A stretch of 6,705 nt of DNA. Origin: an uncultured Eubacteriales bacterium. GTDB taxonomy: Bacteria; Bacillota; Clostridia; Monoglobales; Monoglobaceae. The stretch covers positions 1 to 6,705 of the forward strand of contig UQOT01000098.1 of NCBI GenBank assembly GCA_900542675.1, given 5' to 3'. Below the pieces are notes generated by a model. It was given only the letters and a program-made list of their open reading frames with translations. It was not told the origin of the DNA and did no database searches. This document shows positions 1-6,705 of this stretch, piece by piece (the stretch's first letter is position 1; each line of letters begins with the position of its first letter). The position numbers were made by a program, and so were the translations under genes.

Positions 1-1
1 G

Positions 2-997
2 TATGTCGGTATGCCGCCTGCGGTCAACAGCTTGGACGGCGCAGTGGTAACCGATGAGTATAGATATTACAAGTATAACGGCACGTATAATGGCTTTGAT
101 ATATTCGGTAACGGCAAAGAGTACATATGCACGGAAAAGGTTGATATAAGCGAAGATAACCGTGAAAGATACGCAAAGATAATAAACAGTTTTGCCGCAG
201 CGGTGCCTGAGGCAAAGACGTATTCAATCCTTGTGCCGACCTCTGCCGAGTTCTATTCATCTAACGAGAAAAAGCCCGATTATACCGCGAAGTTCCGCGA
301 TATATACTCAAGGCTGAGCCATAAAGTATACGGCGTGGATGTCGTGTCGGCGCTGTCCGGGCACGCAGACGAGAGGATATATTTTAACACCGACCACCAC
401 TGGACGCAGCTCGGCGCGTATTATGCGTACCGTGAGTTTTTAAAGTACGGTTTTGAGGAAATCAAGCCGCCCGAGTGTTTTAAGAAAGAGACGGTTGACT
501 ATTATCAGGGGTCGTTCCTTGAATATACAAAGGGGACGGACGGCAATAAGTTTATGCAAAACACTTATGATAAGCTTGAGATGTATTTCCCGTCGGTTAA
601 GTACAGCGGTGAGTCGTACTATGACCAGTATTTAAAAGAGCATATTGTGCCGATGCTTGCCATTGATACGAATTACAGAAATTACGACTGTTTTATGGAC
701 GGCGATTTTCCGGTTGAGGTCTATAAGACCGACAATAAAAACGGTAAGCGGCTGTGTATTGTAAAGGACTCGTTCGGCAATGCGTTTGCTGTGTGGGCGC
801 TCAATAATTACGAAGAAGTCTATGTTATAGACTATCGGCGGTTTAATCATTACATAGGCGACAGTGAGTCGTACAGGGAGTTTAAGATAAGTGATTTTTA
901 CCGTACTGCGCCGTTCGACGATTTAATTATATTAAATTATCCCGTGACGGTGTCAAGTGACGCGGAGCTTGAGGCTCTGCAAAAAATGTGCTCATAG
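2..997 (+). CDS. DHHW family protein (SGNH/AlgX-like), 5' partial
   Basis: This is the C-terminal part of a secreted DHHW-family protein. The reading frame is open to the left edge, and the first ATG (position 11) is internal by comparison with the next gene. Residues from that ATG align with residues from about 141 of the neighbour, so roughly 140 residues (signal peptide and stalk) probably lie outside the window. Counting from the ATG, the DHHW motif is at residues 128-131 (bases 392-403) inside the block TDHHWTQLGAYYAYREF. A second conserved block, IVKDSFGNAF, places a candidate nucleophile at Ser254 (bases 770-772). In AlgX/AlgJ, which are related in fold, Asp, His and Ser form the triad for polysaccharide O-acetylation; assigning that chemistry here is inference. 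No membrane segment is visible in this part. The family call is firm; substrate and reaction are unknown. Confidence 0.85.
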   Translation, partial: YVGMPPAVNSLDGAVVTDEYRYYKYNGTYNGFDIFGNGKEYICTEKVDISEDNRERYAKIINSFAAAVPEAKTYSILVPTSAEFYSSNEKKPDYTAKFRDIYSRLSHKVYGVDVVSALSGHADERIYFNTDHHWTQLGAYYAYREFLKYGFEEIKPPECFKKETVDYYQGSFLEYTKGTDGNKFMQNTYDKLEMYFPSVKYSGESYYDQYLKEHIVPMLAIDTNYRNYDCFMDGDFPVEVYKTDNKNGKRLCIVKDSFGNAFAVWALNNYEEVYVIDYRRFNHYIGDSESYREFKISDFYRTAPFDDLIILNYPVTVSSDAELEALQKMCS

Positions 998-1003
998 AAT
1001 AAC

Positions 1004-1016
1004 GGGGCTTTGCCCC
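1004..1016 (+). terminator. Short GC hairpin between the two DHHW genes
   Basis: A perfect 5-bp stem (GGGGC, loop TTT, GCCCC) starts 7 bases after the stop codon of the first DHHW gene. It is followed by TTGCTTAA, a poor U-tract. It could be a weak or leaky intrinsic terminator, or a hairpin affecting mRNA stability or relative expression of the two paralogues. The short stem and weak T run make full termination doubtful. Confidence 0.3.
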
Positions 1017-1023
1017 TTGCTTA

Positions 1024-1030
1024 AGAAGGT
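1024..1030 (+). promoter_or_regulatory. Ribosome binding site of second DHHW gene
   Basis: AGAAGGT lies 9 bases before the ATG at 1040. It supports that ATG, which begins a well-formed signal peptide, as the true start. Confidence 0.6.
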
Positions 1031-1039
1031 AAAAAGATT

Positions 1040-2464
1040 ATGAATTTTATTAAAAAGCTGATACTTTGTGTATCGTCGCTTGCACTGCTTTGCGGTGCGG
1101 CGTACGCGGAGGGCGAGGACGTAAAGCTGATTAAGGACGGAGTGCAGCTTTATACGGAGCGTCCGCCGGTTATTGTAAATTCGCGTACCTTAGTGCCTAT
1201 GCGGGCTATATTTGAAAGCTACGGTGCGGAGGTTAATTGGTATGACGGAACCGAGATAGTGACTGCTGTCTTAGGCGAAACTGAGGTGACGCTTCAGATT
1301 GGAAGCAATGAAATGACTGTAAACGATTATGTGATTGAGCTTGAGGCAGCGCCTGAAATTATAGACGACAAAACTATGGTTCCGGTAAGGGCGGTATCCG
1401 AGGCGTTCGGCAGTACGGTTGAGTGGTACGAGCAAGACAGAATTGTTGCGATAAGAACGCCCGCAGAGTCAAATCCCGTTATGGACGGCACAATCATAAG
1501 CGATGATTTTAGATACGTAAACTATGACGGCGTGTATAACGGAGTCTCGGTTTTTGATAATGAGGGCGAAGACTACTTCGGTATGGAGCTTATCGGAATA
1601 TCCGACGACAGCGGCAGTGAATATGCCGATATAGTCAGCGAAATGGCGGCGGAGCTGCCGAATACAAGGGTGTTTTGCGGCGTGGTACCCACTGCGGGAG
1701 AGTTTTACGCATCGGCTCCGTACAGAACAAATTATCTTATGTCTGTTTCAAAAATTTATAATTGTCTGAGCCCGGAGGTTATTCCGATTAATATAGAGCA
1801 GGCGATGATGGACAGGGCAGATGAGTATATATATTTCCGCACCGACCACCACTGGACGCAGCTCGGTGCGTACTACGCGTACCGCGAGTTCTGTGCGGTC
1901 TCGGGAAACATTCCGCCGGAGCTTGACGAGTTTGAAAGGCGGAATATTAAGAACTATTTGGGCTCGTGGGTTAAGATGACAGCAGACACGGACGGATTCG
2001 ATATGCTCGGCAGCAGCCCGGATACGATTGAGCTTTATATGCCGCGTGTTGAATATGAGGGAATGTCGTACAGCGATATGGATATGACGGTTTCGCCGTA
2101 TAAAAGGCGTATTATGAATACGGCGTTCGGAAACTACAATATTTTTCTTGAGGGCGATTATCCTCTGGAAGTTTATCAAACAGAGGTTGACAACGGCAAA
2201 TCAATATGTATAATAAAAGAGTCGTACGGAAATGCGTTTTCGTCATGGTTGATTAATAATTATGAGGATGTTTTCATAGTCGACTATCGTATGTTCAACG
2301 GAAATAATTCAAATCCGAATGTGTTTAAGATAAAGGATTTTTGCGAGATGTACGATGTGGACGACCTGCTTGTCCTCAGCTATCCGTATACGGTGGAGGC
2401 TGATGATTTGCGGGGTATGCTCGGCGGGCTGTGCGCCGATATTTCGGATGCAGACCTTGAGTAG
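1040..2464 (+). CDS. Secreted DHHW family protein with copper-amine-oxidase-like stalk domain
   Basis: This complete 474-residue protein should be exported. It starts with a signal peptide (MNFIKK, a hydrophobic stretch, likely cleavage after AYA at residue 23); Cys18 does not sit in a proper lipobox. Residues about 28-139 form a copper-amine-oxidase N-terminal-like domain with two repeats, NSRTLVPMRAIFESYG and DDKTMVPVRAVSEAFG, each ending in a V-x-W-Y segment. This domain is common on clostridial surface proteins and does not imply oxidase activity. The DHHW domain follows, with Asp269-His-His-Trp272 and a later IIKESYGNAF block with candidate nucleophile Ser395. The paralogue upstream has KDSFGN there, so the Ser is kept while Asp becomes Glu and Phe becomes Tyr. 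By analogy with AlgX-like enzymes it may handle acyl groups on an extracytoplasmic glycan; that is inference. It is probably cotranscribed with its neighbours. Confidence 0.9.
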   Translation: MNFIKKLILCVSSLALLCGAAYAEGEDVKLIKDGVQLYTERPPVIVNSRTLVPMRAIFESYGAEVNWYDGTEIVTAVLGETEVTLQIGSNEMTVNDYVIELEAAPEIIDDKTMVPVRAVSEAFGSTVEWYEQDRIVAIRTPAESNPVMDGTIISDDFRYVNYDGVYNGVSVFDNEGEDYFGMELIGISDDSGSEYADIVSEMAAELPNTRVFCGVVPTAGEFYASAPYRTNYLMSVSKIYNCLSPEVIPINIEQAMMDRADEYIYFRTDHHWTQLGAYYAYREFCAVSGNIPPELDEFERRNIKNYLGSWVKMTADTDGFDMLGSSPDTIELYMPRVEYEGMSYSDMDMTVSPYKRRIMNTAFGNYNIFLEGDYPLEVYQTEVDNGKSICIIKESYGNAFSSWLINNYEDVFIVDYRMFNGNNSNPNVFKIKDFCEMYDVDDLLVLSYPYTVEADDLRGMLGGLCADISDADLE

Positions 2465-2516
2465 CACACGGCAAACTGTAAAATTACGTATATAATTAAC
2501 AAGCGAATATAGAAAC

Positions 2517-2521
2517 GAGGT
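2517..2521 (+). promoter_or_regulatory. Ribosome binding site selecting the GTG start of the glycosyltransferase
   Basis: GAGGT sits 7 bases before the GTG at 2529. A second in-frame GTG at 2538 would have a spacing of 16 bases, so the first GTG is the better start. Confidence 0.55.
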
Positions 2522-2528
2522 AGAGAAA

Positions 2529-5500
2529 GTGTATTTAGTGTATTTGGTCGCGGCATTGTTTATCCTTGCGTATTACGGACTTCAAAAGTTCGTCTCGCCC
2601 GAGGATAAGCTTAAAAGAGCGGCTGTACAAAAGTGGAATAATAAAAACGGCGCAGAGCCCGGTATTGGCTCCGCAAAGTCAAATATACCGATTTGGGTAT
2701 TCGTAGTGACTGCTGCGGCAGCATTAATAATCAGGTGCGTTGCCGGATATTTATTAAAAGGTCATAAAACCGATATGTCCTGCTGGATTGCTTGGGGTAA
2801 CAACGTTTTAAATAACGGTCCGGGACATCTTTATGCTCCGGGTTATTTCTGCGATTATCCGCCGGGATTTATGCCGGTTCTTGCGTTTTTTGCGTGGATA
2901 AATAAAATATTCGGCATAACGGGAAACGGGACTCAGCTCGTGTTCAAGATGCCCGGTATTATTGCGGATATAGCGCTTATGATAACCGCATTTGTTCTTG
3001 GCTCTAAGTATATAAACAGAAAATCTGCGTTATTTTTGGGGATTATCATTGCCGTAAATCCGATGCTGTTCGTAAACGGCGCGGTATGGGGACAAATCGA
3101 ATCGCTGCTTGCGTTGTTTCTTGTTCTTTCTATGTATCAGCTTTATAAGAAGAATTATATCGCATCAGGCGTACTATATGTAATTGCGGTTCTCGTAAAG
3201 CCGCAGGCGCTTATGGTAGGCCCCGTGTTCTTGTTTGCATTTTTAGCATCTAAGGACTGGAAGATGATACTTAAAATGATAGGTATAGGCGTGCTTATGT
3301 TTATGGTGTTTGTAGTGGCATTTAACTACGACGCGTGGACAAATACCGGGCTCGGCGCTTTTGATAAATTTTTATTATCGCTTAATCCGACTTGGCTTAT
3401 CAAGAAGTATATGAGTACACTGGGCTCATATAAGTTTTTTTCGGTTAATGCATTTAACCTGTATACGATTTTAAAGTTAAATTGGGTGTCGTTTAATGAC
3501 GTTGCGGTTCCCGAAGTATGGCTTAATGTTATAAACAATGCTTTGATACTTTTAACTGTGGCGTTCTCGCTTTTCCTGTTTATCAAAATCAAGAGCCCGA
3601 GCGGCAGGATATTTATTCCGGCATTCTTTATAATAGCCTTTCTGTTTACCTTTGGCTTTAAGATGCATGAGAGATATATTGTAACTCCGGTTATATTTTT
3701 GGTTTTTGAATATATTCTGTCAAAGAACAAGAGGACGCTTCACGTGTTCGCGCTTTTAAGCAGCGTTGCCGCAATAAATGTGCAGGGAATATTGTTCCTA
3801 ACGCTGAGAAATATTGGAACGAGCGAAATATACGGCTTAAGATGCATAGCTTCTGTTCTTGTGGTTAGCGTATTTATAATTTGCCTTCTTGTTATTTTGC
3901 ACGACTACCTGCTGTATCCCTCGGCGACCTGCCCGGATATTGGTTCGGCGGATAAAAAGCCTTTGCCTCTCGACAGGGCGGCAAACAGAATAAAAAAGCT
4001 GTGGTTTACCGGCCTTGATAAGGCTCAAGGTAAAATATTTAAGGCGGCGTCGCATAGCTCTAAGAAGAGCGGCGGCTCGTTAAAGCCCGGGCTTAAATGC
4101 GAGAAGATGCTAAGGATAGATTATCTGATTTTGGCGGTCATTGTTGTCATCTATTCCGTTGTCGCGTATGTGAACCTCGGAAGCGTACACAATCCGCAGA
4201 CGTTTTATAAGCCAAATTCTGCGAATGAGACGGTGAATATTAACTTTGCCGTGCCTGAGACGGTTGACACCGTTTCGTACTATATCGGTATCGGCGACGT
4301 CGGAAAGAAGCCCGGAATGAAGCTGTCATATTCCGAGGACGGTGTTCAGTGGAAGGATATGGGTGTGGATTGTCAGCTTAAGTCTGTATTCAAGTGGGAG
4401 AGTGTCAAGCTCTCGTCGCCCGTTACCGCGAGATATATCCGCGGAACCGTCAGCTCGGCGGATTACCGTATGTTTGAATTGGCGTTTTGGAGAGCGGACG
4501 GCTCTCAGATTATGATAGGCAGTGTTATGGGCCCCGGTGACTGCAAAAACATTGCCGATGAGCAGGAGTACGCGCAGTATCACTCCTCGTTTATGAACAG
4601 CACGTATTTTGACGAAATTTATCATCCGCGTACGGCGTATGAGCACTTGCATATGATGCCGTATTACGAGACGACGCACCCGCCGCTCGGTAAGCTGATT
4701 ATGTCGGTAGGTATTGCGATATTCGGTATGACGCCGTTCGGCTGGAGAGTTATGGGTACGCTGTTCGGCATTATAATGCTGCCGCTTATGTATATTATGC
4801 TCAAAAAGCTGTTTGAGCGCACACGATATTCGGTTTTGGGCACGCTGATATTCGCATTTGACTTTATGCACTTTTCGCTTACGAGGATGGGAACGATAGA
4901 TTCGTACCCTGTGACGTTTATCATCGCGATGTATATGTTTATGTTCCTGTTCGGAAAGCGCATTATTGCGATTGCGAAGGATAACCCCGAGGAGCTTAAA
5001 AACAGAAAGACGTATTGGTATCTTATGCGGACGCTTGGTCTTTCGGGACTTATGTTCGGCTTCGGCGCCGCGTCAAAGTGGATTTCGATATATGCCGGAG
5101 CGGGGCTTGCGGTTGAACTGCTGCTCATTATGATATTCGTGTTTATCACGGTTCCGAAGGAAATGAGAAAGGCGTTTTGGCTGTTTACTCTTAAAACGTG
5201 CGCGTGGTGCCTTTTGACATTCGTTGCCATACCGGGCGCGATTTACACGCTGTCGTATCTGCCTATTTCTATGGTTGACGGATATCCGAACGTCTTTAAG
5301 TGTATGCTTGATAATCAGAAGTATATGTTTAACTATCACAGCGACCTTCAGGCGACGCATCCGTATTCGTCAAACTGGTACCAGTGGGCGGCTGACTATC
5401 GTCCGCTTTGGGCGTATTCCGCGCCGATTGAGACGGTCGGCTCAGATAAAATCGGCTGTATTTCGATATTCGGCAATCCGCTGATATTCTGGTCGAGCAT

Positions 5501-5858
5501 CGCGGCGTTTATCTATACGGCGGTTGTCGGAATAATCAAGCGCGACAAGAAAGTGCTGTTTTTGGTTGTAGGTCTGCTCGCGCAGTTCCTGCCGTGGGTG
5601 CTTATAAAGAGATGCGTGTTTATATATCACTTTTTCGCAAGCACACCGTTCCTTATTATGATGATTGTTTATTGTATGAAGGACCTTGAGGAGCGTTTCC
5701 GCTGGTTCAGGCATATTTCAAACGCATATGTCGCGCTTTGCGGAATGCTGTTTGTCGTATTCTATCCCGTTCTGTCGGGTTTGCCGATTGACAAGACGTA
5801 TTCGGATAATTGGCTTAAGTGGCTTAAGACGTGGGTATTCCACAACCGTACAAGCTGA
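2529..5858 (+). CDS. Bimodular membrane glycosyltransferase: GT-C domain + discoidin-like domain + PMT (GT39-like) domain
   Basis: This 1109-residue polytopic protein appears to be two lipid-carrier-dependent glycosyltransferases in one chain. The N-terminal half (about 1-462) has many membrane helices and GT-C features: Asp82 in KTDMSCW on the first large outer loop, DYPPG at 109-113, VKPQAL near 222-227 and KMHERY at 378-383. A Lys/Arg-rich linker (about 465-529) should be cytoplasmic. A helix at about 531-549 leads to an outer loop holding a discoidin (F5/8 type C)-like domain at about 556-668, with SEDGVQW, ARYIRG and ELAFW segments. The PMT half follows: FDE at 694-696 (likely catalytic acidic pair), THPPLGK at 716-722, AASKW at 847-851 and further helices. 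PMT enzymes move a sugar from a polyprenyl phosphate carrier to protein or glycan outside the membrane; the sugar and acceptor here are unknown. Normal PMTs are far shorter, so fusion explains the length. The frame is intact. Confidence 0.9.
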   Translation: MYLVYLVAALFILAYYGLQKFVSPEDKLKRAAVQKWNNKNGAEPGIGSAKSNIPIWVFVVTAAAALIIRCVAGYLLKGHKTDMSCWIAWGNNVLNNGPGHLYAPGYFCDYPPGFMPVLAFFAWINKIFGITGNGTQLVFKMPGIIADIALMITAFVLGSKYINRKSALFLGIIIAVNPMLFVNGAVWGQIESLLALFLVLSMYQLYKKNYIASGVLYVIAVLVKPQALMVGPVFLFAFLASKDWKMILKMIGIGVLMFMVFVVAFNYDAWTNTGLGAFDKFLLSLNPTWLIKKYMSTLGSYKFFSVNAFNLYTILKLNWVSFNDVAVPEVWLNVINNALILLTVAFSLFLFIKIKSPSGRIFIPAFFIIAFLFTFGFKMHERYIVTPVIFLVFEYILSKNKRTLHVFALLSSVAAINVQGILFLTLRNIGTSEIYGLRCIASVLVVSVFIICLLVILHDYLLYPSATCPDIGSADKKPLPLDRAANRIKKLWFTGLDKAQGKIFKAASHSSKKSGGSLKPGLKCEKMLRIDYLILAVIVVIYSVVAYVNLGSVHNPQTFYKPNSANETVNINFAVPETVDTVSYYIGIGDVGKKPGMKLSYSEDGVQWKDMGVDCQLKSVFKWESVKLSSPVTARYIRGTVSSADYRMFELAFWRADGSQIMIGSVMGPGDCKNIADEQEYAQYHSSFMNSTYFDEIYHPRTAYEHLHMMPYYETTHPPLGKLIMSVGIAIFGMTPFGWRVMGTLFGIIMLPLMYIMLKKLFERTRYSVLGTLIFAFDFMHFSLTRMGTIDSYPVTFIIAMYMFMFLFGKRIIAIAKDNPEELKNRKTYWYLMRTLGLSGLMFGFGAASKWISIYAGAGLAVELLLIMIFVFITVPKEMRKAFWLFTLKTCAWCLLTFVAIPGAIYTLSYLPISMVDGYPNVFKCMLDNQKYMFNYHSDLQATHPYSSNWYQWAADYRPLWAYSAPIETVGSDKIGCISIFGNPLIFWSSIAAFIYTAVVGIIKRDKKVLFLVVGLLAQFLPWVLIKRCVFIYHFFASTPFLIMMIVYCMKDLEERFRWFRHISNAYVALCGMLFVVFYPVLSGLPIDKTYSDNWLKWLKTWVFHNRTS

Positions 5859-5862
5859 TATG

Positions 5863-5868
5863 AGAGGA
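5863..5868 (+). promoter_or_regulatory. Ribosome binding site of the fumarase alpha gene
   Basis: AGAGGA lies 13 bases before the ATG at 5882, rather far for a typical site. The start is nevertheless preferred because the encoded N-terminus (MREINVSEIT) resembles the usual beginning of class I fumarase alpha chains and no closer in-frame start is present. Confidence 0.4.
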
Positions 5869-5881
5869 ATTTAATTGTATT

Positions 5882-6178
5882 ATGAGAGAAATAAATGTAA
5901 GTGAAATAACAGATACGATAGAAGATATGTGCATCGAGGCAAATTGCGTCTTAAACTCCGATATCGAGTGCGCCCTAAAGCGCGGCTATGAGACGGAACA
6001 GAGCGAAATCGGACGCAGTGTACTCGGCAATATTTTGAAAAATGCCGAGATAGCGAGGGAGGAGTACGTTCCCATCTGTCAGGACACGGGAATGGCGGTT
6101 ATATTTCTGAAAATCGGACAGGACGTCCATATAACGGGCGGACTTCTTTCCGCCGCGGCTATGAAAAAGGGTATTTGA
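5882..6178 (+). CDS. Fumarase alpha subunit, N-terminal fragment
   Basis: This 98-residue piece carries the alpha subunit N-terminus and the first cluster cysteine, Cys66 in PICQDTGMAV, then the family motif DVHITGG at residues 81-87. After GGLLSAA the frame leaves the family sequence (AMKKGI) and ends at a TGA. It lacks the second and third cluster cysteines, so it cannot be active alone. Confidence 0.7.
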   Translation: MREINVSEITDTIEDMCIEANCVLNSDIECALKRGYETEQSEIGRSVLGNILKNAEIAREEYVPICQDTGMAVIFLKIGQDVHITGGLLSAAAMKKGI

Positions 6179-6702
6179 GAAAATCGGTAGTTTCAGACCC
6201 CGTTCGCCGCGGTAACACGGGTGACAATACCCCCGCGGTAATTCATACCGAAATTGTAAGCGGCGAGAATATCGAGATAACGATTGCACCCAAGGGCTTC
6301 GGCAGTGAGAATATGAGCGCGGTTAAGATGTTAAAGCCATCGGAGGGCATTGAAGGAATTATAGATTTTGTAGTCGATACGGTGCGGCGCGCGGGTTCAA
6401 ATCCGTGCCCGCCGCTCGTTGTCGGAGTGGGAATAGGCGGTACGTTTGAAAAGGTTGCGTATCTTGCAAAGTCTGCACTGCTGCGCGATATAAGCAGTCG
6501 AAATCCCGACCCGTACTATGCGGAGCTTGAAGATACGTTGCTTTTAAGGATTAACGAGCTTGACATCGGTCCGCAGGGCTTCGGCGGCACGACAACAGCA
6601 CTCGGTGTGAATGTCGAGACTTTTCCGACGCACATTGCCGGTATGCCGTGCGCGGTTAACATAAACTGCCACGTAACAAGGCATCTGACAAAAATATTAT
6701 AG
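6175..6702 (+). CDS. Fumarase alpha subunit, C-terminal fragment
   Basis: This 175-residue piece is the rest of the alpha subunit: LRKSVVSDP, NTGDNTPAVIH, APKGFGSENMS, SNPCPPLVVGVGIGGT and a C-terminal NINCHVTRH, with the second and third cluster cysteines at fragment residues 78 and 165. The apparent TTG start at 6175 is really an internal Leu codon, since family sequence (RRGYEKGY) continues upstream in this frame from 6151. The TTG overlaps the TGA of the first fragment by four bases and has only a weak AAAAAGGG upstream, so independent translation is uncertain. Confidence 0.7.
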   Translation: MRKSVVSDPVRRGNTGDNTPAVIHTEIVSGENIEITIAPKGFGSENMSAVKMLKPSEGIEGIIDFVVDTVRRAGSNPCPPLVVGVGIGGTFEKVAYLAKSALLRDISSRNPDPYYAELEDTLLLRINELDIGPQGFGGTTTALGVNVETFPTHIAGMPCAVNINCHVTRHLTKIL

Positions 6703-6705
6703 TAT

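Larger units (their letters stand above)
5882..6702 (+). pseudogene. Class I fumarate/tartrate hydratase alpha subunit, frameshifted
   Basis: Read together, the two overlapping frames make nearly one full alpha subunit of an oxygen-sensitive [4Fe-4S] class I hydro-lyase, which interconverts fumarate and L-malate (or dehydrates tartrate). The family usually has about 280 residues; the two pieces give 273, with a short gap at the junction. The three expected cluster cysteines are present: in CQDTG (codon 6077-6079), SNPCPP (6406-6408) and NINCH (6667-6669). The frame breaks at about 6141-6158, where a conserved helix between HITGG and RRGYEKGYLRKS lacks about seven residues and the frame shifts. 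The gene starts 23 bases after the glycosyltransferase, so read-through transcription is plausible. Fumarate and tartrate specificity cannot be separated from sequence. The lesion may be genuine or an assembly error; everything else looks under normal selection, so decay would be recent. Confidence 0.8.

Noticed and set aside
11..13. ATG at 11 as the true start of the first DHHW gene
   Set aside because: The frame is open upstream of it, no Shine-Dalgarno site precedes it, it would give a protein without signal peptide, and alignment to the paralogue places it about 140 residues into the protein.
1053..1115. Lipoprotein signal for the second DHHW protein because of Cys18
   Set aside because: Residue -1 to the Cys is Leu and the lipobox consensus is not met, while AYA at 21-23 is a good signal peptidase I site.
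1748..2179. A 143-residue minus-strand open frame inside the second DHHW gene
   Set aside because: It lies opposite the conserved DHHW catalytic domain and shows no domain or start signal of its own.
2482..2497. TATAAT (2491-2496) and a 5-bp inverted repeat (AATTA, loop, TAATT) in the 64-base gap before the glycosyltransferase gene, as a promoter or operator
   Set aside because: No -35 like hexamer is found 16-18 bases upstream, and the inverted repeat is short and AT-only, so chance is likely in this AT-rich gap.
4326..5230. Long minus-strand open frames opposite the glycosyltransferase gene
   Set aside because: They overlap a clearly conserved + strand gene, have low-complexity basic translations with no recognisable motif, and lack ribosome binding sites, so they are shadows of the coding strand.
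6175..6178. Four-base TTGA overlap as designed translational coupling of two real fumarase genes
   Set aside because: The downstream frame carries family sequence (RRGYEKGY) before the TTG, so the overlap is a by-product of the frameshift rather than a natural gene boundary.

Overview
The window looks like a chromosomal segment of an anaerobic Bacillota (Clostridia-type) bacterium. The pointers are a copper-amine-oxidase-like stalk fused to a DHHW domain, a very long polytopic glycosyltransferase, a two-subunit-type class I fumarase alpha chain, and AG-rich Shine-Dalgarno sites with ATG and GTG starts. The species cannot be named from the sequence. All genes are on the + strand and packed tightly; no gap exceeds about 65 bases, and I see no tRNA, rRNA, CRISPR array, insertion sequence or phage gene.

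Region 1 (2-2464) holds two tandem paralogues of the DHHW family, secreted SGNH/AlgX-like proteins. The first is cut by the left edge of the window. The second is complete, with a signal peptide, a two-repeat copper-amine-oxidase N-terminal-like stalk and the DHHW domain. Both keep a DHHW block and a downstream Lys-Asp/Glu-Ser block, so both may be active. By analogy with AlgX/AlgJ they could transfer or remove acyl groups on an extracytoplasmic glycan. No membrane acyl donor (MBOAT) is visible inside the window.

Region 2 (2529-5858) is one 1109-residue membrane protein. It joins an N-terminal GT-C glycosyltransferase, a basic cytoplasmic linker and a C-terminal PMT-like (GT39) glycosyltransferase, with a discoidin-like domain inserted in the first outer loop of the PMT half. 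It probably uses lipid-linked sugars to glycosylate a protein or polymer outside the membrane. Together with the DHHW proteins this suggests a small cell-surface glycan modification locus.

Region 3 (5882-6702) is the alpha subunit of a class I [4Fe-4S] fumarate (or tartrate) hydratase, broken into two overlapping frames. The break fits loss of about 22 bases, and the sequence at the junction suggests a deletion between two short direct repeats. All three expected cluster cysteines remain, split between the fragments. The beta subunit would be expected just past the right edge.

The most interesting points are the fumarase lesion, the double glycosyltransferase with its inserted discoidin-like domain, and the unusually well preserved catalytic block shared by the two DHHW genes.
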